Of a DNA stretch of 64,000 nt, positions 33,022-41,907 are shown in pieces. Position numbers and translations under genes: made by a program. Source of the DNA: Janthinobacterium sp. J1-1 (GTDB taxonomy: Bacteria; Pseudomonadota; Gammaproteobacteria; Burkholderiales; Burkholderiaceae_D); assembly GCF_030944405.1 (NCBI RefSeq), contig NZ_CP132339.1, positions 496,001 to 560,000 of the forward strand, given 5' to 3'. Numbering within the stretch: the first letter of the stretch is position 1; the number at the start of each line of letters is the position of its first letter. Below the pieces are notes generated by a model. That model saw only the letters and a list, made by a program, of their open reading frames with translations. It was not told where the DNA came from and did not search any database.

Positions 33022-33849
33022 TCAGACGATGCTTTTGCGTTTGAACTCGCCGTAGCCATAGGCCGCCAGCACGATGCTCGATGCCAGCACCAGGTAAAAG
33101 CCGATGCCGAACGACATCCCCTGCCACACCTGGCCCAGCATTTCGCTGGCCATCTGCTGCGCCATGCTGGCGGCGCGTGCACCGGCAATGCCGCTCATGG
33201 CGTCGCCCGCCTCGCTGATGGCGCCCTTGATCTTGATGTACAGCATGCCGGTGTGGACGACGATAAACAGCAGCGGCGCGCACTTGCCCAGCGCCGCTTT
33301 CGGGTGGCTGCTGGCCATGGTGGCAAAGCAGGCGGCGATCGCCAGCAGGAAAAAGAATTGGGCCGAGGTAAAACCACCGCCACCGCCGCGGGCAAAGCCT
33401 TCCAGGCTGTCGGCGGACAGGCCCAGCAGCTGCCAGTAGGAGCGCGAGACGGCGGCGAACAGCCGGATATTGATGGTGTTGAAGACAAAGGCGCCGGCCA
33501 CCAGCACACCGACCGCGCCCAGCGCCTTGACGCCCAGGGTGGCGACGGCATTGCCCCACACCTGCTGGCCTTTTTCGCGCGCCAGCTTGGCGGCGGCGGC
33601 CATGTCTTCCTGGGTGATCTGCTGCGTGCTGACGAGTGTCAGGCTGTCGACCGCGCCAGCCTCAGTGAAACGCACGTCGACCGCGGCATTGATGGCGGGC
33701 GCCGTGTCGGAGCGCCAGTGGCTGGCGACGTCGAACGGATATTGCACGCCGGCGACGCTGACGGAACCTTGGCCGCCCGGCTGGTAGGCGAGGATGCGGC
33801 CCCGTGCGGCCGGGGTGGATGTTGCCGTGGTGTGCGGTGCTGTGTGCAT
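33022..33849 (-). CDS. Membrane protein of unknown function
   Basis: A 275-residue protein. Start chosen at 33849, with ggga/gggag 6 nt upstream; a longer frame from 33885 has no such site. Residues ~15-75 are a small soluble beta-rich domain ('GRILAYQPGGQGSVSVAG'), followed by a linker and about four hydrophobic helices (120-140, 165-185, 195-215, 245-262). Two of the loops are Gly- and Ala-rich. The N-terminal part resembles cold-shock-like domains attached to membrane proteins, but I cannot name the family. Confidence 0.65.
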   Translation of the reverse strand: MHTAPHTTATSTPAARGRILAYQPGGQGSVSVAGVQYPFDVASHWRSDTAPAINAAVDVRFTEAGAVDSLTLVSTQQITQEDMAAAAKLAREKGQQVWGNAVATLGVKALGAVGVLVAGAFVFNTINIRLFAAVSRSYWQLLGLSADSLEGFARGGGGGFTSAQFFFLLAIAACFATMASSHPKAALGKCAPLLFIVVHTGMLYIKIKGAISEAGDAMSGIAGARAASMAQQMASEMLGQVWQGMSFGIGFYLVLASSIVLAAYGYGEFKRKSIV

Positions 33850-33944
33850 TCTGTACTCCCTGGGAATTGGCATGCTTGATTGCATGTACCCTCCCTCAAC
33901 GAGGGCGGTCCCGGGAAATACAAAAGTATTTTGAACTTATTTTT

Positions 33945-34997
33945 TGGCGCTGTCATCGAAACATGTGGGAACGCTCTGGAATTGCCGAGGTCTAACTGCT
34001 CAGATCTTTCCCTTCAGGAGTTCACCATGCGCCCAGACCAGTGGCAGGCATTTATCCGGCAATGCACGCAACTGTCGCACCGCCAGCGCCTGGCGGGCAT
34101 GGCGCTCCTGCACAACGCAGCGTCACAAAATGCGGCCATCATCTTGATCGAGCAAACAGCGCAAGCGGACTTGCATTGCCCTGCCTGCCGTGCGACGCAT
34201 TTCCACCGGCACGGCCAGGCACATGGACTGCAGCGTTATCGATGTGTACCCTGCGGCAAAACCTTCAATGCACTGACCGGCACGCCGCTGGCGCATCTGC
34301 ACCATAAAACGCAATGGCTGGCCTATGCGGATTGCTTGCTGAATTCGTTTTCCGTGCGCAAGGCGGCCCAGCAAGTGCACATCCATCGCAACACCAGCTT
34401 TCGCTGGCGCCACCGCTTCCTGGCGCTGGCCAAAACCGACAGGCCGCGCTGCCTGCACGGCATTGCCGAAGCCGATGAGATGTATCTGCTGGAATCACAG
34501 AAAGGGTCACGGCACATGACGCGCCCGGCACGCCAGCGGGGTGGTGCTGCCGGCCAGCGCGGCATTTCGAACGAACAAGTCTGTATCCTGGTCGCGCGCG
34601 ACCGCACCGGGCAAACCGTCGATTTCGTGACCGGCAGGGGCCAGCTGACCAAGGCAAAACTGCACGCTTGCCTGCCGCCGGTGATCGACCGCGACATCCT
34701 GCTGGTGAGCGATGGCCATCCCGCCTATCCCGTGTTTGCCAGGGAAATGGGCATCCTGCATGTGGCCGTCAATTTACGGGCCGGCATCCGTGTGCGCGGC
34801 ACCGTCCATGTGCAAAATGTCAATGCGTATCACAGCCGCCTGCGGGAATGGCTGCGTGTATTTCACGGCGTGGCGACGCGCTATTTGCCCAACTACCTGG
34901 GATGGCGCTGGATACTCGACGCCCGGAGAATATTGTCGCCGGAAAGCTTGCTCAGAGCCACCTTGGGCTCGTTCCCACATTTGATGGTGACATAGCC
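33945..34997 (+). mobile_element. Complete IS1595-family insertion sequence (1053 bp)
   Basis: Ends match as a 28-bp imperfect inverted repeat: left GGCGCTGTCATCG...ATGTGGGAACG and right (reverse complement) GGCTATGTCACCA...ATGTGGGAACG, 21-22 of 28 positions identical. The element is flanked by perfect 8-bp target duplications tatttttt at 33937-33944 and 34998-35005, the length usual for this family. Both ends, the transposase and the duplications are intact, so insertion is recent and the copy probably active. It lies at the 3' end of the caspase gene. Confidence 0.95.
34027..34995 (+). CDS. IS1595-family transposase
   Basis: A 322-residue transposase. Residues ~47-85 hold a zinc ribbon of CxxC type: 'CPACRATHFHRHG' and 'RCVPCGKTFNALTGTP'. 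The catalytic domain begins with the first Asp in 'GIAEADEMYLLESQKG' near residue 143 and continues with 'VSDGHPAYPVFA' near 225. Start ATG 34027 has aggag 6 nt upstream. Its stop codon lies inside the right inverted repeat, as usual for compact IS elements. Not interrupted. Confidence 0.95.
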   Translation: MRPDQWQAFIRQCTQLSHRQRLAGMALLHNAASQNAAIILIEQTAQADLHCPACRATHFHRHGQAHGLQRYRCVPCGKTFNALTGTPLAHLHHKTQWLAYADCLLNSFSVRKAAQQVHIHRNTSFRWRHRFLALAKTDRPRCLHGIAEADEMYLLESQKGSRHMTRPARQRGGAAGQRGISNEQVCILVARDRTGQTVDFVTGRGQLTKAKLHACLPPVIDRDILLVSDGHPAYPVFAREMGILHVAVNLRAGIRVRGTVHVQNVNAYHSRLREWLRVFHGVATRYLPNYLGWRWILDARRILSPESLLRATLGSFPHLMVT

Positions 34998-36373
34998 TAT
35001 TTTTTCGGTGGCTGCATGATGTCCTTGGCCGCGCCCTGGTAATCCTTCATCAGGCCCATGAAAGCGTCCTGCAGATGGCGCGCCGCTTCCTGCGGTGGCG
35101 CGCCGGTGCGCCGCGCCAGGTCGAATTTATAGGCGTGCGCGGGGCTGTAGCCGGCTTGCGAGGCGGCGTCCAGCAGCACGCCGGCGCGTTTCAGCGAGGC
35201 CGGGTCGCCTTTCACCATCAGCAGTTCGGCCAGGTAGGTCTGCGCCACCGGAAAGTCTTTCGCGGCCGCTTTTTCCAGCCACTGCATGCCGGCCTTCGGC
35301 TGTTTGACGCCGGCGTCTCCGCCGCCGATGCCGTAGCCCAGCGCCGTCAGCGCCACCAGGTCGCCGGTACGGGCGCGTTTTTCCAGCTGTTGGCGCGGAA
35401 ATGGCCGCGCCGCGATCTGCATGCGGATTTCATAGTTGATGTCTTGCAGCACATTGCCGGGCCAGACCTTGGCGCCATTCGCCACCGCCGGCTTGCTTGC
35501 CGTGACCGCAGGGATGTCTGGCGCCGGTGCGCGCGTGCCGCCGTTGCCATTGGCCGCCAGCACGGCCGGCGATGGCTCGGGCGTGACCTTGCCGCTGCCC
35601 ATGTTCAGCACCAGGCGCGCCGAGGTTTCGCCAAATGACACGCGCGGCTTTTGCACGTCGTGCGTCATGGTGGCCACGCGCGAGGCCACTTGCGAGAACA
35701 GTTCGCCCATCGGCAGGCCCGGTGCGTCGAGTGCGTCGAGCAGGGCGCTGGTATAGGGGCTGTTGCGCGAATCGGGTGACCAGAAGTCGCGCGCCAGCGC
35801 GCCGGGGCCGGCCGAATAGGCGATCACCACGCCGCGCGGCGCGCTGGTGTCGGCAAAGCCGTGGCTGGCGGCGCCGCTGCCATTGACGGGCAGTTGCTGG
35901 CCGCCGCGCGTGTATTCCGCGCGGCAGGCGTCGAGGATCAGCACGGCGCCGCGCGCGCCGCTGCGCTGCAGGTCGCCTGCCAGGCTGGCCACCGCGACGC
36001 CCTGCGATTGAATCGCCGCGCTGCTGAGCGCGTTCATGTTGGCGCCGATCGGCAGCACGTAATTGGCTTCGCCCGCCTGCGCGCCGTGACCGGCATAGAA
36101 CACCAGGGCGATATCGGCGCCGCGTGCCTGGATGGAAAATTCGGCCGAGGCTTTTTGCAGCTGCGCGCTATTGATGTCGGTGCGCAGCAGCACTTCGAAG
36201 CCGAGCCGGCGCAAACGCTCGGCCATGGCGCGCGCATCGTTCACGGGATTTAACAGTGGCTGGGGATAGGCGGCATTGCCGATCACCAGCGCGATACGCT
36301 TGCCCGTGGCAGCGTGCGCAGCCATGGATTGCAGGAAAACCAGCGTCAGCAACAGCAGGAAAAGACGGCGCAT
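34997..36373 (-). CDS. Secreted caspase-like (metacaspase) peptidase with Sel1-like tail
   Basis: A 458-residue protein. Signal peptide 'RLFLLLLTLVFLQSMAAHA' (residues 3-21) then a C14 caspase fold: 'KRIALVIGNAAYPQPLLNPV', catalytic His in 'LVFYAGHGAQAG' (about 95) and catalytic Cys in 'VLILDACRAEYT' (about 148). A Ser/Pro-rich linker follows, and residues ~330-440 have Sel1-like repeats ('LTALGYGIGGG...GMQWLEKAAAKDFPVAQTYL'). Catalytic dyad intact, so probably an active cysteine peptidase in the periplasm or outside. The final stop codon TAG uses the terminal base of the adjacent IS; the protein sequence is unaffected. Divergent from the 36555 cluster. Confidence 0.9.
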   Translation of the reverse strand: MRRLFLLLLTLVFLQSMAAHAATGKRIALVIGNAAYPQPLLNPVNDARAMAERLRRLGFEVLLRTDINSAQLQKASAEFSIQARGADIALVFYAGHGAQAGEANYVLPIGANMNALSSAAIQSQGVAVASLAGDLQRSGARGAVLILDACRAEYTRGGQQLPVNGSGAASHGFADTSAPRGVVIAYSAGPGALARDFWSPDSRNSPYTSALLDALDAPGLPMGELFSQVASRVATMTHDVQKPRVSFGETSARLVLNMGSGKVTPEPSPAVLAANGNGGTRAPAPDIPAVTASKPAVANGAKVWPGNVLQDINYEIRMQIAARPFPRQQLEKRARTGDLVALTALGYGIGGGDAGVKQPKAGMQWLEKAAAKDFPVAQTYLAELLMVKGDPASLKRAGVLLDAASQAGYSPAHAYKFDLARRTGAPPQEAARHLQDAFMGLMKDYQGAAKDIMQPPKK

Positions 36374-36554
36374 CGCTCTCTCGGGGTTGTTGTGTGAGTA
36401 ACAAAAAGTTAGCGATTTTCACATTGGTATGAGAAAATTGCCTCTGTGCATTTTACCTGACTGACAAGTTTTATTTGTCTGCAAGCGTATTTCTTCCCGG
36501 CCGCATGCAGGCGTTCCTGCTGCGGCGCGCCCCCCACACACGATCGGACCGGCT

Positions 36555-37316
36555 TTGCAATCGGAACAATTTGAACGTATCCAGGATTTCTGGAGCCGCC
36601 GCCAGCAGCTGACCCAGCACGAACTGGCGGAGTTTTATCAACGCACCATCGCCGCCCTGGCGCCCTGCCGTCCGCGCGAAGCGGCGTCGCTGGGCGACAC
36701 CCTGGCCGACCTGCGCCACCATTTCTTTGTCGAAAAAGTCCTGGGCAGCGACAGTAGCTCGGTGCCGATCCATATCGGCGCGCTGTTCCTGTATTTCAAG
36801 CGTTTCATCATCGACCAGCTGCGCAAGCTGCCCGAGGGCGGCGGCGAGGACGATACCGCCTGCGACTTGCGCGCGCCCGACGACTATGCGCAAGTGCTGC
36901 GCGACTACCAGCTGACGCCGCAACAGGTGCGGGCCGCCGCCGAGACTTTCATCACCACCTTGCCGGACGACCTGGTCCTGCTGCTGCGCCATTGCGGCTG
37001 CGGCGGCATGCCGGTCAAGGAACTGGCCGAACAGATCGCCTCGGCCCATTACCACGGCGGCAAGCTGGGCCTGGTCCACAAGCAGAAGGGCGACGCCGGC
37101 AGCGCGGGCCGCCAGATCGTGCAGGCCTCCCACCGCGCCACCTTGCTCGGTGCCTGGGTCTTCAATCTGCTGAAACTGCGCGTCGGCGACAGCTTGACCG
37201 AGCTGGACATCGACGCGGCGCAAATAGTTTTGGATATCTTGTGCCTGGCTGCGTTAAACCAGCATGTGGATCCCGCATCCACCCAACCGAATTTGAATGA
37301 AAGGCCACCGGCATGA
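36555..37316 (+). CDS. Possible sigma-factor-like protein next to a caspase gene
   Basis: A 253-residue all-helical protein I do not recognise for certain. Two regions recall sigma factors: 'HHFFVEKVLGSDSSSVPIHI...LFLYFKRFIIDQLRK' (about 55-95) like region 2, and 'LPDDLVLLLRHCGCGGMPVKELAEQI' (about 140-165) like region 4. The only available start is TTG 36555, without a strong ribosome binding site, so translation may be poor or regulated. It overlaps the next gene by 4 nt (ATGA) and faces the caspase gene across a 181-bp shared promoter region. The sigma idea is an inference from shape, not established. Confidence 0.5.
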   Translation: MQSEQFERIQDFWSRRQQLTQHELAEFYQRTIAALAPCRPREAASLGDTLADLRHHFFVEKVLGSDSSSVPIHIGALFLYFKRFIIDQLRKLPEGGGEDDTACDLRAPDDYAQVLRDYQLTPQQVRAAAETFITTLPDDLVLLLRHCGCGGMPVKELAEQIASAHYHGGKLGLVHKQKGDAGSAGRQIVQASHRATLLGAWVFNLLKLRVGDSLTELDIDAAQIVLDILCLAALNQHVDPASTQPNLNERPPA

Positions 37317-38365
37317 CCGCGCTGACGCCCTCGCTGGCCATTGTTGCCGCCCGTCTGGAAACGGCCCCCGCCAGCACCGAGTTGCTGGCGGGCGAAGTTG
37401 CTGATGGCAATCCCCCCGACTGGCGCGGCATCGCCGTGCCGCCCCACCTGCTGGAACGTTTTGCCCGCCGCAGCGACGCCGCGCCCCTGGCGAACCGTCC
37501 CATCGGCGGCGGCCAGATTCATTTATTGGCGCGCCGCCCGGGCTTTGGCGCGGTGCTGCTCGATGCCTGGCAGCCAGCGCTGGGCCAGTGGCGCGGCTGG
37601 CTGGTGACGCCCGATACGTCCTATGCCGACGCCTGCGGCCTGGTGGTCGAAGAGCGCGACGCGCCCGCCGATCCGCGCGCCGGCCTGGTGCTGTGCGACA
37701 TGCCGGTGACCGTGGCGGTGGCTGAGCTGGGCGCCTGCCTGGGTGTATTCAGCCAGGACCGCCTGCAGGCGGCGCGCTGGATCGAACTGCATGGCCAGGA
37801 CAATGCGGCCGCCGCAGCCCCCGGCGTGGTGGCGCGGGTGGCGCTGCCGGACGGCTACGCGCTGACCGGCACGCCACTCGGCATGGCGGGCAAGGACCAT
37901 CGTCATGCTTACCGCGAGCTGCTGCGCCAGGGCTTGCAGCAGCTACAGATTGGTCGGGCCACGCCAGCCACGCGCACAGCGGCAGCAGAAGCAGCAATTC
38001 CGGTGCTGCCGGCAGCGCCTGTCAAAGCGGCGAATGCCTCGCGCTGGCTGAAGATGGCGACCGCCGTGGCCGCCAGTGTGATGGTGGCGCAATCGGTCTG
38101 GATCTTCCTGCCGAGACAGGCGGCCATCGTCGACAACGCCGAATATCGCGGTGGCGGCAGCGGCGTCGAGACCGGCGTGCGCATCCGCGTGCTGTTCCGG
38201 GCCGACGCCACCGAGGCGGAAATCCGCACCTGGCTGCAGCGCGAGCGGCTCGATATCGTCAGCGGTCCCGACACCCTGGGCGCGTTTACCCTGCTCACGC
38301 GCGACCGCCAGAAAGTGTTGCCGCCGCCAGGTCCGGGCAATCCGCTGGCCGTGATCAATCCATAA
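37313..38365 (+). CDS. Single-pass membrane protein, possible anti-sigma-like partner
   Basis: A 350-residue protein with a long soluble N-terminal half, one transmembrane helix (about residues 243-260, 'MATAVAASVMVAQSVWIFL') and a short outer C-terminal domain containing 'VRIRVLFRADATEAEIRTWL...IVSGPDTLGAFTLL'. That outer block is a recurrent element in membrane proteins encoded with ECF-type regulators and peptidases. Translation is coupled to the 36555 gene by ATGA overlap, the usual arrangement of a sigma/anti-sigma pair. No zinc-binding anti-sigma motif is visible. Confidence 0.55.
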   Translation: MTALTPSLAIVAARLETAPASTELLAGEVADGNPPDWRGIAVPPHLLERFARRSDAAPLANRPIGGGQIHLLARRPGFGAVLLDAWQPALGQWRGWLVTPDTSYADACGLVVEERDAPADPRAGLVLCDMPVTVAVAELGACLGVFSQDRLQAARWIELHGQDNAAAAAPGVVARVALPDGYALTGTPLGMAGKDHRHAYRELLRQGLQQLQIGRATPATRTAAAEAAIPVLPAAPVKAANASRWLKMATAVAASVMVAQSVWIFLPRQAAIVDNAEYRGGGSGVETGVRIRVLFRADATEAEIRTWLQRERLDIVSGPDTLGAFTLLTRDRQKVLPPPGPGNPLAVINP

Positions 38366-38396
38366 TATTGCACAAGACAACAGAAAGCCATCCAGC

Positions 38397-39260
38397 ATGA
38401 ACACGACTGAAAAATTTGCCTCCGCGCACTGGCGCAAACTGGCCGCCGGCATCGCCGCCGGCCTGCTGCTGACGGGCTGCGCCATGCAGCCGAATGGCCG
38501 TGGCGGCGTGCTGATGAGCGTCGATACGGCCGAGCTGTTCGGCACGCCGATCTCCACGTTCAAGCTGCGCGACGGCACCGAAGGCACCTTGCGCAAGGAC
38601 CCGCAGGGCAAGTTCTCGATCAAGCTGTCGCAGGCGTTTCGCGTGGTGCCGCTGGCCAATGCCATCACGGCCCGCGTGGCGCGCGTGGAAAATGTCGGCG
38701 AGCGCACGGTGGTGATCGTCGAAACCCAGGAACGCGGCTGCGCCTACCGCTACGAGGTGCTGGCCTTCCAGGGCACCGACGTGCTGCAATGGACCATCGG
38801 CAACTGCAAGGACCGCCCGCGCGTGGAACTGGCGTCAGACGCCAGGTCGCTCAATATCGACTTCCCGAACTACAACCGCCTGTCGCGCCAGATCTATACC
38901 GACAGCCGCTTGCTCAATACCAGCGTGCCGGTGCCGCCCGGCGTCGATACGCGCACCGTGCCGTTTGCCGACGACGCCTTGCGCGGCACGGCCCCGGCGA
39001 TCGTCAACATGCCGATCGGCGATGCTGCCGGGCGCGTGATTCCGGCGCCGCCGGCGCCCGCCGCCGCCCCGGTGGCCGCGCCGAAAGCCACCACCCGCAG
39101 CACGGCCAAGGCGCGCCGCCAGGAAGCGCCGGCCAAGGCCGCCGCGCCGGCCGCCATCAGCCTGCCGCTGCCGCGCGCCAGTACGCCCGCACCGGCGGCC
39201 GCGCCGATGATCTTCCAGACCGAAGAAATCAAGCCGGTCGTGATCGACCTGAGGAAATAA
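38397..39260 (+). CDS. Lipoprotein with Pro/Ala-rich C-terminus
   Basis: A 287-residue protein with an export signal ending in lipobox Leu-Thr-Gly-Cys (about residues 24-27). Residues 35-185 form a folded domain ('TFKLRDGTEGTLRKDPQGKF', 'QERGCAYRYEVLAFQG'); from ~205 the chain is Ala/Pro-rich linker, probably reaching through the cell wall. Family unknown. It lies 31 bp after the 37313 gene and 1 bp before the next, so it belongs to the same operon. Confidence 0.6.
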   Translation: MNTTEKFASAHWRKLAAGIAAGLLLTGCAMQPNGRGGVLMSVDTAELFGTPISTFKLRDGTEGTLRKDPQGKFSIKLSQAFRVVPLANAITARVARVENVGERTVVIVETQERGCAYRYEVLAFQGTDVLQWTIGNCKDRPRVELASDARSLNIDFPNYNRLSRQIYTDSRLLNTSVPVPPGVDTRTVPFADDALRGTAPAIVNMPIGDAAGRVIPAPPAPAAAPVAAPKATTRSTAKARRQEAPAKAAAPAAISLPLPRASTPAPAAAPMIFQTEEIKPVVIDLRK

Positions 39261-39261
39261 G

Positions 39262-40875
39262 ATGGCGGCGAGCTTGCGCAGTCTGCAGATCCGGCAGACC
39301 CTGATCCTGATCGTCCTGACCATCGTCTACCTGTGCTTCGAACTGGGCTTCAATGCCCGCCTGCTCGACGTGGTCGGTGGCGACGTCAAGCCGCATGACG
39401 TGGAAGACGTGGAGTTCTACGGCCGCAGCCTGTCCGGCATCGCCGCCGCGCTGGTGGTGCTGCAACTGATGTGGCGCCGGCGCCTGAAGAATGGCGGCAA
39501 GGACGGCAGCGGCCCCAGCTGGAAGAAAATCATGCTGTGGTGCACGTTCACGGCGGTGCTGGTATTCATGGTGCTGAAGACCTTCGTGACGGTGCTGGTC
39601 AATACACGCGATGCCGAATTTCGCCGCATGGCCTTCAGCACCACCCTGATGCAGCGCTCGCTGGTTGGCGGCAGCCTGCAACTGAAAGGCCTGGTCGACG
39701 ATCCCACGCTGTTTTCCAAGCCGGAAGGCAAGGCCTTCCTGGCGCTGTTCCCCATGCTGGCGGTGTCGGTCGGCCATCTCGACGAACGCATGGGGCCGGC
39801 CAAGGAGCAGCTGGTACGCGCCAATGTGCGCCGGCTGGCCGGTGGCGCCGGCGGCTATTACAAGAATTACGAAGACGCCATCAAGGAAGTGAACGCCAAG
39901 TGGAAGCTGTATTCCGGCATTATTCCAAATGACGATCCCGGCTTGCAGGCAAAGCAGCAATCGTCGTGGGACGACTATCGCCAGAGCCTGTCGCGCCACG
40001 GCTGGCAACCGACCAGCGTGCCGGCGCGCCGCCGCGCGGCCGTGGTCAGCAATGTGCGCAAAAAAGTGCCGGTGCCATCGAACTGGCATCCGGCCGACCA
40101 GCTGACATTCCGCATGGCCGTCAAGCAGCGCTATGCGTCCGAAGCGGCCAGCAAGGGCGTGACCGTGAAAGGCGACCGGATTCCGCCTGGCCTGTCTTTC
40201 CCTGCCTTCGTGGCGCGTCCCGGCATCCAGGCCGAATTGCGCGATGGCCTGAAGCTGCCGGCCAGCGCCAGCGTGCAAGCAGCCTATTCCAGCCCGGCCG
40301 AGTTCGGCATCCTGTTCGAGAAATTCCTCGACCGCCAGACGGCCGAAAAGCTGGTCGAATACCTGGCCAGCCGGCAGGACTTCGACGGCGGCGGGAAATA
40401 CTTTGAAGAAGGCAAGGAAGCTTCGCGCGCCGCCATCGTGCCGCCGGTCGCCCTGTTCTTCTCCCTGCTGGGCGCCATCGGCCACTTCTCGAAACTGCTG
40501 TACCTGGTCGCCACCGTGGGCCTCTTGGTGCTGGCCGCGCGCCGCGGCGAACAGGCCGGCGAGGATGGCCAGCTGAGCCGCCGCTCGGCCTGGATCGCCA
40601 CCGGCGTGCTGGCCGGGGCGTTCCTGGGAACCTGGGGCATCTTTACCCTCTCGGACAATAATGTCACGCGCAGCGAGCTGTTCCACCAGATGCTGGACTG
40701 GAACCGCCAGGCCGACGCCGACAGCACGCGCTGGAAAATCGCCGGCAAGGGGCTGCTGGCCAATTTCACGCATGTGGTGGCCGTGGGGCAGGGCTATAGC
40801 TACCCCGTCAATGAAGCAATCCGCATCAATATTTTGCAGGGAATGGAATATGGTTATCACCCGGAAAAAAAATAA
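39262..40875 (+). CDS. Large membrane protein of unknown function
   Basis: A 537-residue protein. N-terminal helix (residues ~11-32), then two further segments near 50-67 and 85-110; a ~300-residue soluble domain; and two to three helices near 390-460. The soluble part has no motif I can name ('LQLKGLVDDPTLFSKPEGK', 'VPSNWHPADQLTFRMAVKQR'). Placement between a lipoprotein and a phosphodiesterase suggests an envelope complex. Start one base after the preceding stop. It overlaps the following gene by 26 bp. Confidence 0.6.
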   Translation: MAASLRSLQIRQTLILIVLTIVYLCFELGFNARLLDVVGGDVKPHDVEDVEFYGRSLSGIAAALVVLQLMWRRRLKNGGKDGSGPSWKKIMLWCTFTAVLVFMVLKTFVTVLVNTRDAEFRRMAFSTTLMQRSLVGGSLQLKGLVDDPTLFSKPEGKAFLALFPMLAVSVGHLDERMGPAKEQLVRANVRRLAGGAGGYYKNYEDAIKEVNAKWKLYSGIIPNDDPGLQAKQQSSWDDYRQSLSRHGWQPTSVPARRRAAVVSNVRKKVPVPSNWHPADQLTFRMAVKQRYASEAASKGVTVKGDRIPPGLSFPAFVARPGIQAELRDGLKLPASASVQAAYSSPAEFGILFEKFLDRQTAEKLVEYLASRQDFDGGGKYFEEGKEASRAAIVPPVALFFSLLGAIGHFSKLLYLVATVGLLVLAARRGEQAGEDGQLSRRSAWIATGVLAGAFLGTWGIFTLSDNNVTRSELFHQMLDWNRQADADSTRWKIAGKGLLANFTHVVAVGQGYSYPVNEAIRINILQGMEYGYHPEKK

Positions 40876-41761
40876 GGCGGCCGCGCTGGCGCTGCTGCTC
40901 GGCATGCTGGCCGGCGGCGTACAGGCCGAATGCCTGGGCATGAAGCTGCAGGCCCACCGTGGCGCCGGCAATGCGCCGGAGAATTCCCTGAGCGCCTTGC
41001 GCAACGCCTATTTCGGCACCTGGGATGGCGTCGAGACGGACTTGCAGCTGCTGGGCGACGGCAGCTGGGTGGTGCACCACGACGTGCTGACGGGCCGGGT
41101 GGTCGATACCGGCCAGCCCTTGCCGGTGCGGCAGATGAACGCCGGGCAATGGCGCGCGGCCAGCATGAAAAACCGCGGCGTGATCACGGCCGAAACGCCG
41201 CCCTTCGTGACGGACATCGCCGACCTGGCCACGCCGTTTCCCGGCAAAACCCTGAATGCGGAAATCAAGGACGTGGTGCCCTCGTGCGCGCCGATCGAAG
41301 GGCTGGTGAGCCAACTGCGCGGCGGCATCGCGCACGGCAACTGGTTCCTGACCTCGGGCGTGCCGAACAACCTGGTCTGCGCGCGCCGCGCCGATCCGCA
41401 GGGCTACCTGGGCCTGATCGTGTTCGACGCGCGCAATGCGCAGGCGGCCGGCGCCAACCGCGTCAGCCGCTTTATCGCCAGGAATGCCCGCGCACCGAAA
41501 CTCGACAAGCCCTGGCTGCAGCGGGTGCAGCAGCAGATCGGCATGCCGGTCGGCGTGCACGTCGACGCGCGCAGCCTGGACGCCAATCCCACCCTGCTGG
41601 CGGACGCGGCCGGCCTGAACATGCCCGTGTTCGTGTATGCGGTCGACGGCGATTCGGCGCTGGCGGCGTCCCTGTTGCGGGCGCAGAAGCGCAGCCATCG
41701 CTGGCCCAGCGGCGTCATCCTTGACGGCAGCGGCGATGCGTTTTGCGGCATGCTGCAGTAA
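40850..41761 (+). CDS. Exported glycerophosphodiester phosphodiesterase
   Basis: A 303-residue GDPD that hydrolyses glycerophosphodiesters to glycerol-3-phosphate and an alcohol. The start at 40850 gives a signal peptide (about residues 1-25) and leads into the catalytic block 'LQAHRGAGNAPENSLSAL' (His-Arg and Glu-Asn) near 35-52, then 'WDGVETDLQLLGDGSWVVHHD' (split; Glu-x-Asp metal ligands and catalytic His) near 60-80. A longer frame from 40661 would lie wholly within the membrane-protein gene. Location outside the cytoplasm suits degradation of phospholipid-derived esters. Confidence 0.85.
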   Translation: MVITRKKNKAAALALLLGMLAGGVQAECLGMKLQAHRGAGNAPENSLSALRNAYFGTWDGVETDLQLLGDGSWVVHHDVLTGRVVDTGQPLPVRQMNAGQWRAASMKNRGVITAETPPFVTDIADLATPFPGKTLNAEIKDVVPSCAPIEGLVSQLRGGIAHGNWFLTSGVPNNLVCARRADPQGYLGLIVFDARNAQAAGANRVSRFIARNARAPKLDKPWLQRVQQQIGMPVGVHVDARSLDANPTLLADAAGLNMPVFVYAVDGDSALAASLLRAQKRSHRWPSGVILDGSGDAFCGMLQ

Positions 41762-41873
41762 CGGATCCAGGCCGCCAAAAGCACACTGCCGGGTCGTATC
41801 CTGAGGCTGCGACCGGCTGACTCTCCCGCACCGCAACATCGAAAATGTTTGCATCCTGACGCACGCTGGCTTA

Positions 41874-41895
41874 TAAATGTAATCGATTACATTTA
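41874..41895. promoter_or_regulatory. LacI-type operator, 22-bp perfect palindrome
   Basis: taaatgtaatcgattacatt plus ta: 11-bp arms about a central CG, 13 bp before the LacI start codon. Contains the central cgattaca pattern common in LacI-family operators. Predicted autoregulatory site for the operon. Confidence 0.8.
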
Positions 41896-41907
41896 CTGAA
41901 GAAGCCC

